DNA from: Poriferisodalis sp965204125
GTDB taxonomy: Bacteria; Actinomycetota; Acidimicrobiia; Acidimicrobiales; Poriferisodalaceae
Length of the DNA: 64,000 nt
Assembly: GCF_965204125.1 (NCBI RefSeq)
Contig: NZ_OZ241968.1
Location: 1,612,001-1,676,000, forward strand
Direction: 5' to 3'
Part shown: in pieces, positions 26,639 to 36,175 of the stretch
Layout of the letters: the number at the start of each line of letters is the position of its first letter
Position numbering within the stretch: the first letter of the stretch is position 1
Notes under the pieces: generated by a model
Told to the model about the DNA's origin: nothing
What the model saw: only the letters and a program-made list of their open reading frames with translations
Database searches by the model: none
Position numbers and translations under genes: made by a program

Positions 26639-27310
26639 ATGGCTGAGAATACGTTCCCGAAGATTGGGGCGAAGGCGTGGACCACTCTGCGGGCTCGCGC
26701 GGCCGCCGCGCCAACGGTGAAGTTCACTCCCGCTGCAGTGGCCGCGATGTTGGGAATGTCAAGCCCATCGAGCGCACGAAACAACACGGTCAACCCGATG
26801 CGTCGACTCGGGCTCATCGACGAGGACGGCGGGCTGACCGATCGTGGCAACAAGTGGCGCGTGGACAGCACGTTCGCAGACGCCTGTCAAGAGATCCTGG
26901 ACGAGATCTACCCTGACGAACTCGGTGTACTGGTCGACGCCAGCGACAACCCTGACCCGGTGGCGGTAAAGGCCTGGTTTGATCATCGGGGCTTTGGCGA
27001 TTCGAACGCTCAACAGATGTCGGCGACGTATGTCCTGGTAGCTAGCAAGGAGATTCCCGAACCTCCGGCGGTGGACTCAGGCAAGCCAGCGAAGAAAGCA
27101 CCAGCCAAGAAGAAGCCCGCTGCGAAGTCTCAGGAATCAGGCGGGGCCGGAGAGGCTCAGGAAGTTGCGGGAGATGTGCAACCGCCAGCCAAGCCCGCCG
27201 AGGGTCCGACGGTCCATCTCGACATACAGATTCACATCCCCGCTGATGCAACGCCGGAACAGATCGATTTGATCTTCTCGAGCATGGCGAGACATCTGTA
27301 CGCGAAGTGA
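26639..27310 (+). CDS. DUF5343-like protein
   Basis: A 223-residue protein. The ATG at 26639 is preceded by AAAGG. Residues about 5-100 (KAWTTLRARAAAAPTVKFTPAAVAAMLG, then NNTVNPMRRLGLIDEDGGLTDRGNKWR) have the winged-helix layout of DUF5343 proteins. A Lys/Ala/Pro-rich linker follows (PAKKAPAKKKPAAKS), then a short C-terminal beta-alpha unit (VHLDIQIHIPADATPEQIDLIFSSM). It is followed after 14 bases by a TIGR02391 gene. The pair recurs near defence genes as far as I know, but its role is unproven. It may be an accessory of the BREX locus starting 0.7 kb downstream. Confidence 0.65.
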   Translation: MAENTFPKIGAKAWTTLRARAAAAPTVKFTPAAVAAMLGMSSPSSARNNTVNPMRRLGLIDEDGGLTDRGNKWRVDSTFADACQEILDEIYPDELGVLVDASDNPDPVAVKAWFDHRGFGDSNAQQMSATYVLVASKEIPEPPAVDSGKPAKKAPAKKKPAAKSQESGGAGEAQEVAGDVQPPAKPAEGPTVHLDIQIHIPADATPEQIDLIFSSMARHLYAK

Positions 27311-27324
27311 CCTTGGGGTGAGCG

Positions 27325-27849
27325 ATGCGATTCGGTTCGCGCGCACGGAGAATCGCCCAAGACCTAGCCGATTTCGCGCGGCCGGCTAATGCCGAAGCCG
27401 TCGCGTTGGCGGACGAGGCCGGTCACGAGCGCGACATTGCCGTTGAATTTGATCGCCGCGTCATCGACCCTGACCTTCGCGCAGCGACCCGTACGCGCCT
27501 GTTGACCGGCCACCACGCAGACGCCGTTGAGTCTGGGGTCAAGGCCTTCTGCGAGTGCGTTAGATCTCGGACCAACAGGTCTGAGGATGGAGATCCACTC
27601 ATGACCGTGGCGTTCTCACCAAATGCTCCGCTACTGCGCATCAATCGGGGGCGCTCGCAGACTGACGAGAGCGAGCAGCGAGGCCACATGTTGCTCTGCC
27701 AAGGTGTGGTAGCAGCATGGAGGAATCCGAGGGCGCATGAACTCGTTGATGACTCGCCTGCTCGGGCTCTGATGATGCTCGAGCTTCTGAATGACCTCAT
27801 GACCACCACGAAGGCGGCCGTACGGACACGCAAGCGGCGCGCCGCGTAA
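27325..27849 (+). CDS. TIGR02391 (Ymh) family protein
   Basis: A 174-residue protein. The family pattern is clear in the second half: ARTRLLTGHHADAVESGVKAFCECVR, then DGDPLMTVAFSPNAPLLRIN, then HMLLCQGVVAAWRNPRAHE, ending in a helical tail. The RNPxAHE motif resembles the Rx4-6H of HEPN RNases, so an RNase role is conceivable. GGGGTGAG precedes the ATG. It forms a unit with the DUF5343 gene just upstream; about 130 non-coding bases separate it from the BREX operon. Confidence 0.75.
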   Translation: MRFGSRARRIAQDLADFARPANAEAVALADEAGHERDIAVEFDRRVIDPDLRAATRTRLLTGHHADAVESGVKAFCECVRSRTNRSEDGDPLMTVAFSPNAPLLRINRGRSQTDESEQRGHMLLCQGVVAAWRNPRAHELVDDSPARALMMLELLNDLMTTTKAAVRTRKRRAA

Positions 27850-27968
27850 CGGCGCCTCTCGGGTCTCTAGCGCCCGGGCAATCCAGTGTGTTCCCTGTAG
27901 CGCGCAATCGAGATCGCGAGACGCCCGACCGACCTCGGTTTGCCAGCGCAAGGACATGTCTACGTTCC

Positions 27969-27974
27969 TAGACT
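27969..27974 (+). promoter_or_regulatory. Candidate -10 box of the BREX operon
   Basis: TAGACT lies 7 bases before the ATG at 27982. No good -35 is seen at 17 bases. The geometry predicts a leaderless transcript starting with the regulator-like gene and running through brxA to the phosphatase. Confidence 0.35.
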
Positions 27975-27981
27975 CTGATCA

Positions 27982-28191
27982 ATGGCAGAGAAGGTCGACC
28001 CGGATGATCTGATCGGCGCTGCAGACGTGCAGGCCATCCTCAGCCTGTCTCATCCGAGCAGCGTCACGACCTATCTGAAGCGGTATGCGGATTTTCCGAA
28101 ACCCGTCGTCGATCTCAGCGGGAGCCGGGTACGGCTCTGGCGGCGGCAGGACATCGTTCAGTGGCGCACGCAGCGCGAGGCCATGTCATGA
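27982..28191 (+). CDS. AlpA/MerR-like small DNA-binding protein
   Basis: A 69-residue helix-turn-helix protein: DLIGAADVQAILSLSHPSSVTTYLKRYADFPKPVVDLSGSRVRLWRRQDIVQWR. This is the AlpA/excisionase layout: a helix-turn-helix that probes DNA followed by a wing with R-L-W-R-R-x-D-I. Its TGA overlaps the brxA ATG, so it is the first gene of the BREX operon and probably its own regulator. Comparable small regulators precede other BREX loci, although usually of WYL or other types. Confidence 0.7.
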   Translation: MAEKVDPDDLIGAADVQAILSLSHPSSVTTYLKRYADFPKPVVDLSGSRVRLWRRQDIVQWRTQREAMS

Positions 28192-28955
28192 TCACCGACG
28201 AAATTGTTCCAGCAGACCACAGCGGTGGTGCGACAACGAGCCATACGGTGGTGATTCCAGCCTTGACTGTACTTCTCGATTCCGTACAGCCTGACGGAAC
28301 CGCCCCCGACTACGAGTACGCCGTGCTGGAGCAGAACCTGCTGGGCAAGGGCACGACGGGCTCGCGGAAACGCACATTCCGGTACTTGCGCGAGCTCTAT
28401 TTGCTGCGGTCCGATTCGCTCTTGTTCCGTGCCTTGAGAGACCTGTGGCGAGACGACCCCCACGGGCAACCGCTACTGGCTGGCCTTTGTGCCCTCGCTC
28501 GCGATCCGGTCTTTCGAGCGAGCGCTCCAGCGATCTTGGCGGCCAACCCCGGCGACCGGGTGGTCAGCGCCGATCTTGCCGAAGCCGTCGGTCAGCAGTT
28601 CCCTGCCGCTTACAACGAGTCAACGCTGGCGAAGATCGGTCGCAACACCCTTGCGTCGTGGGACCAGACGGGCCACCTAGAGACCGTCGCCAGAACGACA
28701 AAAGTTCGCCAGCGTCCCGTGCCCAGTCCCGCCGCACTCGCGTTCGGCCTGTTGCTGGGGCACCTAGAGGGCGTACGCGGAGAGGCGCTGTTCGAGACCC
28801 TGTGGGCGAGAGTGCTCGACTTGTCGCGTCGACAGCTGATTGATCTCGCCACGATTGCATCCCAACGTTCCCTGATCGACTTTCGGCACAGTGGCGGGGT
28901 GACGGTTGTCGGTTTCACACAGCTCTTGCGCCCAATGGAAGGTCGGATGCTGTGA
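28188..28955 (+). CDS. brxA: BREX protein BrxA (DUF1819)
   Basis: A 255-residue protein starting at the ATG overlapping the previous stop. Typical BrxA features: KGTTGSRKRTFRYLRELYLL near residue 57, a central LRDLWRDDPHGQPLLAGLCALARDP block, and SLIDFRHSGGVTVVGFTQLL close to the C-terminus. BrxA is a small DNA-binding protein of type I BREX, needed with the other core proteins for phage exclusion and host methylation. It is in the canonical first position of the core. Confidence 0.85.
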   Translation: MITDEIVPADHSGGATTSHTVVIPALTVLLDSVQPDGTAPDYEYAVLEQNLLGKGTTGSRKRTFRYLRELYLLRSDSLLFRALRDLWRDDPHGQPLLAGLCALARDPVFRASAPAILAANPGDRVVSADLAEAVGQQFPAAYNESTLAKIGRNTLASWDQTGHLETVARTTKVRQRPVPSPAALAFGLLLGHLEGVRGEALFETLWARVLDLSRRQLIDLATIASQRSLIDFRHSGGVTVVGFTQLLRPMEGRML

Positions 28956-29497
28956 GCCGAGTCGCTGATCTGATCTCGAACTACGAACGGTTCGTCCAGC
29001 TTCCCTGGCCGTCGAGCGTCGCGCCGGCCCAGCGCGTTTGGATGGCCGTGTACGACCCAGTCGAGGAACGTCGGCTTCGTCTCCATCTGCCTGAGTTCGA
29101 GACTGCTTCGAAGGGCGCGGGCTACGGGTGGGGACTTATCGACATAAGCAATGAGTTCGAGCGATGGATGGGTTCCCATGAGTACCGCGAGGCCTATTTT
29201 GTCAAGCCCGAGCTAATGCAGCCGGAACTGCTCGGCTTCTTTGACCAGCTGATCGGGAGCGTAAGGAAGCAAATCAGAGATATGACGGCCGACCGAACGA
29301 TCATAAGCCTCATAGGCGCTTCGAGTCTCTACGGTCTCGGTGAACATGTCAAAGTCTCAGCACTCGTCGAGCGAGTCCAGGAATACGTCCGAGGCCGCCT
29401 GCTGGTTTTCTTTCCCGGTGAGGTTGAAGGAAACAGCTATCGGCTGCTAGGCGCACGCGATGGCTGGAATTACCTAGCGACTCCCATTACTGCCTAG
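28952..29497 (+). CDS. brxB: BREX protein BrxB (DUF1788)
   Basis: A 181-residue protein starting at a GTG that overlaps the brxA stop. It matches the DUF1788 pattern: VWMAVYDPVEERRLRLHLPEFE, then EYREAYFVKPELM and ISLIGASSLYGLGEHVKVSALVERVQEYVRGRLLVFFPG. BrxB is a small core component of BREX whose biochemical role is unclear. It is in its usual place between brxA and brxC. Confidence 0.88.
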   Translation: MSRVADLISNYERFVQLPWPSSVAPAQRVWMAVYDPVEERRLRLHLPEFETASKGAGYGWGLIDISNEFERWMGSHEYREAYFVKPELMQPELLGFFDQLIGSVRKQIRDMTADRTIISLIGASSLYGLGEHVKVSALVERVQEYVRGRLLVFFPGEVEGNSYRLLGARDGWNYLATPITA

Positions 29498-29511
29498 AAA
29501 GGCTGATTTCC

Positions 29512-32500
29512 GTGATGATGACGAACCGTGAGGTGTTTGCAGTTGACCCAACCGAAGGGGACATCCCGAATCTTGGGGTGGCCAAGGTTGGCAAGCCAGA
29601 AAGTGTTGGTGATTGGAACACTCTCGAATGGGAGCTTCGTAGCTTCGTCTGTGAAGGCACGTATGAACGCGGCTTGGAGCGCATACTCGACCAATTCCTT
29701 AGCCACCTGAATCAAGACGAACAGCCGGCGGTTTGGGTCAGCGGTTTTTTCGGCAGCGGTAAGTCGCACCTGATGCGCGTATTGGAGTATCTGTGGCGCG
29801 ACTACCCGTTCCCATCGGGGGTCTCGGCCAGAGGCCTAGCAGAACTATCCCCAGACATTGAACGCCATCTTGTCGAGCTCTCGGCGGAAGGTAAACGGCA
29901 GGGTGGGTTGTGGTCGGCGGCAGGAACACTCGGCTCGGGTGCCGCTGGCTCGATAAGACTTGCTTTCCTCGGGATCATCTTTGATGCGGCCGGGCTGCCC
30001 CAGCAGTATGCCCCCGCTCGGCTAGTCGTCTACCTCAAGAACGAAGGTCTCTACGATCAAGTACAAGCCGAGGTCGAAGGCCACGGACGACAACTAGAGC
30101 ACGAGTTGCGGAATCTCTATGTGTCGTCTGTTCTCGCGGAAGCGCTCATGAATGCGGGTGCCAGGTTCGGGACAACTGCGGCAGAGGTAAGTGCCGCGCT
30201 GCAAAGTCAGTACCCGATGCTCGATGACATCAGCAACAGTGAGATGCTCGACACGTTCGAAGACGTCCTCAGGCTGGAAAGCACCGTCGATGGCAAGCTG
30301 CCCCTCACGCTCGTCGTTCTCGACGAAATGCAGCAGTACATCAACGACGAGAATGTCAAGGCAGAACAAGTTCAACACCTCGTCGAAGGCTGCAGTTCCC
30401 GATTTGGCAGCCAGGTCGTCGTAGTTGCCACGGGGCAGGCCGCCCTTGCCGCCAATCCCACCTTGCAGAAGCTGATCGACCGCTTCTCGATCACCGTTGC
30501 CCTGTCCGACACCGACGTGGAGACGGTTGTGCGGAAGGTGGTTTTGCAAAAGAAACCTGATGCTGTCGCGGCAGTTGAGGAGGCACTTGAGAGCGTCAGC
30601 GGCGAGATCGACCGCCAGTTGGGAGGAACACGCTTGGAGGCGAAGGCAGCCGACAAGACCACGCTCGTGTCTGACTACCCGCTCCTGCCTACTCGTAGAC
30701 GGTTTTGGGAGCTAGCCCTGCGGGCAATCGACAAAGCGGGCAAGGCCGGTGTTTTGCGTACGCAGCTCAAGATCGTTCATGAGGCCGCCGGGAGCGTCGC
30801 TGACGAGCCTCTCGGCTGCGTCATTGGCGGTGACTTCATCTTCCATTCGGAATCCGCAAGCATGCTCCAGAGCGGGGTCCTGCTGAAGGAAATCGACGAA
30901 CTGATCCGTAGCTTGGAAGACGGTTCGCCTGAGGGCCAACTGAAGTCTCGTGCTTGCGCGCTGATCTTCTTGATCTCACAGCTTGCACACGACGGTGTCG
31001 GTGAATCGGGGGTTCGGGCAACCTCTCCCACAATCGCTGATCTTCTGGTTGAGGACCTCACGGCGGACGGCGCTCAGCTTCGGCGGGAAGTGCCCCTGGT
31101 CCTTGAGGAACTCGTTGAGCAGGGCCGTGTCATGAAGCTGGGAGACGAGTTCCGGCTCCAGACAGAAGAGGGAGCAGAGTGGGCCAAGGAATTCAGCGTG
31201 CGCAGAGCATTGATCCGAGACGATGCCGCACGTATGTCACAGCTCAGGAGCGAATGGTTGCGAAAGACCATCGAAGATGAGCTAGCGGGTCTCAAGTTGG
31301 TACACGGTGAGAGCAAGACCCCTAGACAGTTCATCCGGCACTGGGATGACGACGAGCCCACGCTCGATGGAGCAGCCGTGCCGCTCTGGATCCGCAACGA
31401 GTGGATTGTCACCGAGTCACACGCCCGTGAAGGTGCAGCCACGGCTGGCACCGATAGTCCGATTGTGTTTGTTCTTCTGCCGAGGGTCAACGCGGACGCA
31501 ATACGTGATGCCCTTGCCGGACATGCCGCAGCAGTTGACACGCTCAGCCAGCGGCCCGAGCCGCAGACGGATGAAGGTCGCGAAGCGAAGCGCGGGATGC
31601 AATCAAGAGTCGAGGACCAAGAGCGGCATCTCACTCAGCTCGTAGGTGCGGTCGTTGACCAGGCCCGCATCTTCCAAGGAGGCGGCAACGAGCTCACGAC
31701 GTCATCACTTCGCGCCGGGGTCGAGGCTGCAGGACAGAACGCACTGAGCCGACAGTTTGGCAAGTTCGGAATTGCTGATCACGCGAACTGGGGCAAGGTC
31801 AAGGACAAGGCCCGCGATGGCGCACCTGACGCACTCAAACAGGTGGATTGGGACGGTGACGTGTCGGCGAATCCTGTCTGCAAGGAGGTTCTAGCTAGGA
31901 CGGCTGGGGCCGGCACGAAAGGCAGTGAAATACAGCGTCAGCTCGGCGACGCACCGTATGGATGGCCAAAGGACGCGATTGACGGCGCCCTGCTTGTGTT
32001 GCTCGCCAATGGCAACATCCGTGCACAACGCGATGGCCAAGCGGTTCAAGGGCCTATGGAACTTCCCGCAACCCAAATCGGACGAACATTCTTCTACAAG
32101 GAAGACGAACCGCCGTCCGCATCCGAGCGAATGGCTGTGAGGGGAGTCCTTACCGAAGCGAACATCCCCTACACCACCGGCCAAGAAGGGGCAGCAATCA
32201 GTGGTCTCCTCCAGCACCTCGTTGACCTAGCAGAACACGCAGGTGGCCCAGCGCCACTGCCACCCCAGCCAGACACGACGCACATCCAGCACTTGCAAGC
32301 CCTCGCTGGAAACCAGCAGTTCCGAGCCGTTGCCAAAGCTGCGACGCAGCTTCGGCAAGATCTCGGCAAGTGGACGGCCGCGGGAGAGGATCGAGGCCAG
32401 CGTGACATGGCGTGGTCGATGCTTGACAGATTGCTCGATCACGCATCGTCGTTGAGCGATGTTCTGGAGATTCGCGCCCAACGAAATGCAGTCCTTGAAC

Positions 32501-32982
32501 AGCGCCTGTTGCTTGAGAGCCCCGACCCTGTGGCTCCCCTCATTGACTCGGTATCCAGCCTTCTTCGGACAGCAATCACGGAGGCTCTTGAAAGACTCAG
32601 GTCTGCCTACGAATCCGAGGTGGGGATGCTTCACGCATCTGAAGCGTGGGGCCAACTCAGCCCTGGGCAACAAGAAGCCGTGCTCACCGGCGTCGGCCTC
32701 GTCGGGCCCGAGGAACCGGACACTTCCAGCAACGACAAGCTCATCGCCGTGCTGAACGCGCAGCCGCTCGTGGGCATCGGTGAGCGAATCCAGGCGCTAC
32801 CGGCCAAGGGCGTTGCAGCCCGCAGGGCAATGGCGGAAGCCATCGACCCCGAACCACAGGTCGTGACAGCCTCTCTCCCGGCGGCCACTTTGAGGTCCGA
32901 GTCCGACGTCGACAGTTTTCTCGCTGCATTCCGGGCCGAGCTAATGGCACACATCGAAGCTGGCGAAACGGTTGTCACGTGA
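29512..32982 (+). CDS. brxC: BREX ATPase BrxC (PglY-like)
   Basis: A 1,156-residue protein, normal size for BrxC. GTG 29512 is followed by ATG codons at 29515 and 29518; AAAGG lies upstream. The N-terminal NTPase has Walker A WVSGFFGSGKSHLMRVLEYLW (residues 75-95) and Walker B TLVVLDEMQQY near 265. The long C-terminal half is largely helical. BrxC forms the large AAA-type ATPase of the BREX complex and works with PglX and PglZ in both methylation and exclusion. The end lies 13 bases before the pglX start. Confidence 0.92.
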   Translation: MMMTNREVFAVDPTEGDIPNLGVAKVGKPESVGDWNTLEWELRSFVCEGTYERGLERILDQFLSHLNQDEQPAVWVSGFFGSGKSHLMRVLEYLWRDYPFPSGVSARGLAELSPDIERHLVELSAEGKRQGGLWSAAGTLGSGAAGSIRLAFLGIIFDAAGLPQQYAPARLVVYLKNEGLYDQVQAEVEGHGRQLEHELRNLYVSSVLAEALMNAGARFGTTAAEVSAALQSQYPMLDDISNSEMLDTFEDVLRLESTVDGKLPLTLVVLDEMQQYINDENVKAEQVQHLVEGCSSRFGSQVVVVATGQAALAANPTLQKLIDRFSITVALSDTDVETVVRKVVLQKKPDAVAAVEEALESVSGEIDRQLGGTRLEAKAADKTTLVSDYPLLPTRRRFWELALRAIDKAGKAGVLRTQLKIVHEAAGSVADEPLGCVIGGDFIFHSESASMLQSGVLLKEIDELIRSLEDGSPEGQLKSRACALIFLISQLAHDGVGESGVRATSPTIADLLVEDLTADGAQLRREVPLVLEELVEQGRVMKLGDEFRLQTEEGAEWAKEFSVRRALIRDDAARMSQLRSEWLRKTIEDELAGLKLVHGESKTPRQFIRHWDDDEPTLDGAAVPLWIRNEWIVTESHAREGAATAGTDSPIVFVLLPRVNADAIRDALAGHAAAVDTLSQRPEPQTDEGREAKRGMQSRVEDQERHLTQLVGAVVDQARIFQGGGNELTTSSLRAGVEAAGQNALSRQFGKFGIADHANWGKVKDKARDGAPDALKQVDWDGDVSANPVCKEVLARTAGAGTKGSEIQRQLGDAPYGWPKDAIDGALLVLLANGNIRAQRDGQAVQGPMELPATQIGRTFFYKEDEPPSASERMAVRGVLTEANIPYTTGQEGAAISGLLQHLVDLAEHAGGPAPLPPQPDTTHIQHLQALAGNQQFRAVAKAATQLRQDLGKWTAAGEDRGQRDMAWSMLDRLLDHASSLSDVLEIRAQRNAVLEQRLLLESPDPVAPLIDSVSSLLRTAITEALERLRSAYESEVGMLHASEAWGQLSPGQQEAVLTGVGLVGPEEPDTSSNDKLIAVLNAQPLVGIGERIQALPAKGVAARRAMAEAIDPEPQVVTASLPAATLRSESDVDSFLAAFRAELMAHIEAGETVVT

Positions 32983-32995
32983 GCGGGGCGTTCTG

Positions 32996-35900
32996 ATGGG
33001 CGCACTCGCGTCGGGGTTGCGGCGTGCGCTGGAAGATTCGTGCGTACGTGGTCGGCGAGCATCGGAGGTCGCGTGTCGGGCTGCCTTGACCGCTTTGGGC
33101 GTGATGGACGATCGTCCGAGGGGGCATCTGGATGAACGGGAGCGCAGGCTGCGACGCGGTCTACGAGCCAAGTCCAGACAGCTCGGAGACACACGCGGTT
33201 CAATCGAGCTGCTCGTAGGGGAATGCGCATTCGAACAGTGGCATCGGTTGCTGTTCGCGCGGTTCCTTGCGGAGAACGATCTCTTGATCCACCCAGACTT
33301 CGAGGCGCCGGTGACGCTGGCTGAGTGTGATGAGTTGGCCTCGGAACTAGGCGAGCCGGACGGTTGGAGTGTGGCGGCTCGCTTCGCGGCCGCGATCCTG
33401 CCAGGGATTTTTCGGCTAGGTGACCCGTGTGTGCAGCTGCGGTTGGCGCCGGAAGGCCGTCTTGCACTTGAACGGATAGTGGCTGGGCTGCCTGAGGCCG
33501 TGTTTGTCGCGGACGACGCGCTCGGCTGGGTGTACCAGTTCTGGCAGCGCGATAGGAAGGACGAGGTCAACGAATCGGAGCGCAAGATCGGCGGAGCCGA
33601 CCTCGGCCCGGTGACGCAGTTGTTCACCGAGAACTACATGGTTCGCTTCCTGCTCGAAAACTCCCTTGGGGCTTGGTGGGCAGCGCGCCATCCCGAGAGC
33701 AGACTCACACAGGAATGGAGCTACCTGCGAGTCGATAACGACGACCGTCCGGCGGCCGGAGGATTCGACCAGTGGCCGGACCGAGCTGCCGAAGTGACGG
33801 TGATGGACCCGTGTTGCGGATCAGGTCACTTCCTCGTCGAAGCCTTCTCAATGCTCTGGCGAATGCGAGCTGAGGAGGAATCTCTGAGCCCGGTGATCGC
33901 GCAGGACGCTGTCTTGCGTGACAACTTGTTTGGGTTGGAACTGGACCCTCGCTGTGTCCAGATTGCGATGTTTGCAATCGCAATCCAAGCATGGAAGGTA
34001 GGTGGCGGGTGGCGAGAGTTGCCCATACCGAACATCGCGTGCACGGGAATCCCGGTCAAGGCATCAGCCGATGAATGGAGGGCGCTGGCCGAAGGGGATG
34101 AGCGGATGGAGAACGCGTTAGTGCGCCTCCATATAATGTTCCGAGATGCAGACGCGCTCGGAAGTCTAATCGATCCGAAGCGCGCCGTTGAGATCTCTGA
34201 TCCGGCTGGCCTCCAAACATCATTTGAAGATTTTGACTGGGACCAGATTGCTCCGCTATTGGAAGCCGCATTGATGCGCGAAGCCAACGATCCCGGGATG
34301 ACTGTGCTAGGAGCGGACGCGGCCGGTACTGCAAGAGCAGCGGACTATCTCTCGCGGCGCTACGTGCTCGTAGCTACAAATGTTCCGTACCTAGGCGTTC
34401 AGAAAATGCCTGAGTTGGCGGCCGGGTATATGGCGCAGAGGTACCCGAAGAGCGCACACGATCTCGGTACGGTGTTTATTGAGAGATGCTTAGAGCTCGC
34501 TTCGTTAGGTTCCGCTGCTCTGGTAACGCCATTGGGATGGCTATTCTTGCGGAACTTCTCCAAGCTACGGAAACAGCTTCTTGAGCAAACTTGCTGGCAC
34601 ACACTGGTGCCAATAGGTAAAGGTGGGTTTGGTGCAATTACCGGCGAAGTTGTTCAAAGCGCGCTCATTGTCCTGAGTGGCGGAACAACGCAAGCTCGTA
34701 TGTTTGCGATCGACGTTACGGATGTAGAGGGACCTGCACCAAAGAGCAATGCTATGACCACGCGGCCAATCCAGCTTCTACAGCAGTCTGAACTTAGCGC
34801 CTCACCGGACACACTTCTGGCGCTAGGTCGCTCTTCGGATGAACTGCTGTCATCATATGCGACTAGTTGGCAAGGCCTTGTGACGAGTGATGTAGCCCAA
34901 TACATAGTGAAATTCTGGGAACTACCCGAGCAAACTTCTGGCTGGGAGCGCTACCTAACAGCACCTTCCGACACAGCCTTCCATTCTGGTCGTGAAAGCT
35001 TCCTGAAATGGCAAGAGGGAAAAGGCGCTCTCACTCGCTCATCGGGCGCACACAACTTTAATCCCACACAAGTGCTAGGACGCATGGGTGTCCTGGTGGG
35101 ACAAGGCAGTTTGCGGGTGACGCTCTATCGAGGTGAAATGTTCAATGATGCAAGTTCACCCGTGATTCCAAATAGGCCGGAAGACCTAATGCCGTTGTGG
35201 GCATACCTTAGTTCGCCGGATTATGAAGCTCGAGTGCGGCAAATCAACCATAAGGTAATCGTAGGATCAGGTTATCTCGTCAAGGTTCCATTTGACATCG
35301 GCCGTTGGCGCAATGTTGCCCAGGATCGTTTCTTGGACGGCTTACCGGAGCCGTCATCGGATGACCCGAGGCAATGGTTGTTCGGAGGCCGCCCAGAGTT
35401 GGCGACTGCGCCACTGCAGGTTGCGGTTGGTCGGCTGCTTGGGTATCACTGGCCGGAGCAGGATGACGATGACGATCTTAGCGCACTGGCTGATGAGGAC
35501 GGCATCGTGTGTTTGCCGTCGGTGTTGGGTGAACGGGCCGCCGCAGATCGGCTTCGAGAGCTATTGGCTAGGGCGTTCGATGTGACCTGGTCGCCGACAA
35601 AAACTGAAGAACTGTTGGCAATGTCGGATTCGAAGAAGAGAGATCTGGAGACCTGGTTAAGGGATGACTTCTTCAGAGCGCACTGCAGGCTGTTCAAGAA
35701 CAGACCGTTTATCTGGCACATCTGGGACAGTCACAAGGACGGCTTCGCCGCGCTCGTGAACTATCACATGCTCGATAGAGCCACCCTCGAGAGGTTGACC
35801 TACTCCTACTTGGGGGATTGGATTGAGCGTCAAGCAGCCAACGTCCGTGAGGATAGACCCGGCTCGGAGGAGCGCCTGGCCGCGGCTCAGCGTCTGCAGC

Positions 35901-36175
35901 AACGACTCGAGCTCATATTGGATGGTGAGCCTCCGTACGACATCTACGTGCGATGGAAGTCACTAGCCGAACAACCGCTGGGGTGGGAACCAGACTTGAA
36001 CGATGGCGTGCGCCTCAACGTGCGGCCATTTGTTGAGGCCGAGGTCCTCCGGTCGAAGTTCAACGTCAAGTGGCGCAAAGATCGAGGCAAGGACCCTGAC
36101 GGGAGCGAGCGTCACAACCATCTGCACTACACCAGGGCCCAAAAGCAGGCTGCACGTGAGGACATCGAACAATGA
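32996..36175 (+). CDS. pglX: BREX adenine-specific DNA methyltransferase PglX
   Basis: A 1,059-residue N6-adenine methyltransferase. ATG 32996 is preferred; a TTG at 32972 overlapping brxC is in frame. The SAM-binding motif I is VMDPCCGSGHFLVEAF near residue 270, and the catalytic motif IV appears as TNVPYLG near 460 instead of the usual NPPY. A long C-terminal target-recognition region follows. PglX modifies one strand of a non-palindromic site to mark self DNA. The middle part (about 34.3-35.3 kb) is visibly more AT-rich than the rest, which fits a target-recognition region gained from elsewhere. The stop overlaps pglZ. Confidence 0.92.
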   Translation: MGALASGLRRALEDSCVRGRRASEVACRAALTALGVMDDRPRGHLDERERRLRRGLRAKSRQLGDTRGSIELLVGECAFEQWHRLLFARFLAENDLLIHPDFEAPVTLAECDELASELGEPDGWSVAARFAAAILPGIFRLGDPCVQLRLAPEGRLALERIVAGLPEAVFVADDALGWVYQFWQRDRKDEVNESERKIGGADLGPVTQLFTENYMVRFLLENSLGAWWAARHPESRLTQEWSYLRVDNDDRPAAGGFDQWPDRAAEVTVMDPCCGSGHFLVEAFSMLWRMRAEEESLSPVIAQDAVLRDNLFGLELDPRCVQIAMFAIAIQAWKVGGGWRELPIPNIACTGIPVKASADEWRALAEGDERMENALVRLHIMFRDADALGSLIDPKRAVEISDPAGLQTSFEDFDWDQIAPLLEAALMREANDPGMTVLGADAAGTARAADYLSRRYVLVATNVPYLGVQKMPELAAGYMAQRYPKSAHDLGTVFIERCLELASLGSAALVTPLGWLFLRNFSKLRKQLLEQTCWHTLVPIGKGGFGAITGEVVQSALIVLSGGTTQARMFAIDVTDVEGPAPKSNAMTTRPIQLLQQSELSASPDTLLALGRSSDELLSSYATSWQGLVTSDVAQYIVKFWELPEQTSGWERYLTAPSDTAFHSGRESFLKWQEGKGALTRSSGAHNFNPTQVLGRMGVLVGQGSLRVTLYRGEMFNDASSPVIPNRPEDLMPLWAYLSSPDYEARVRQINHKVIVGSGYLVKVPFDIGRWRNVAQDRFLDGLPEPSSDDPRQWLFGGRPELATAPLQVAVGRLLGYHWPEQDDDDDLSALADEDGIVCLPSVLGERAAADRLRELLARAFDVTWSPTKTEELLAMSDSKKRDLETWLRDDFFRAHCRLFKNRPFIWHIWDSHKDGFAALVNYHMLDRATLERLTYSYLGDWIERQAANVREDRPGSEERLAAAQRLQQRLELILDGEPPYDIYVRWKSLAEQPLGWEPDLNDGVRLNVRPFVEAEVLRSKFNVKWRKDRGKDPDGSERHNHLHYTRAQKQAAREDIEQ

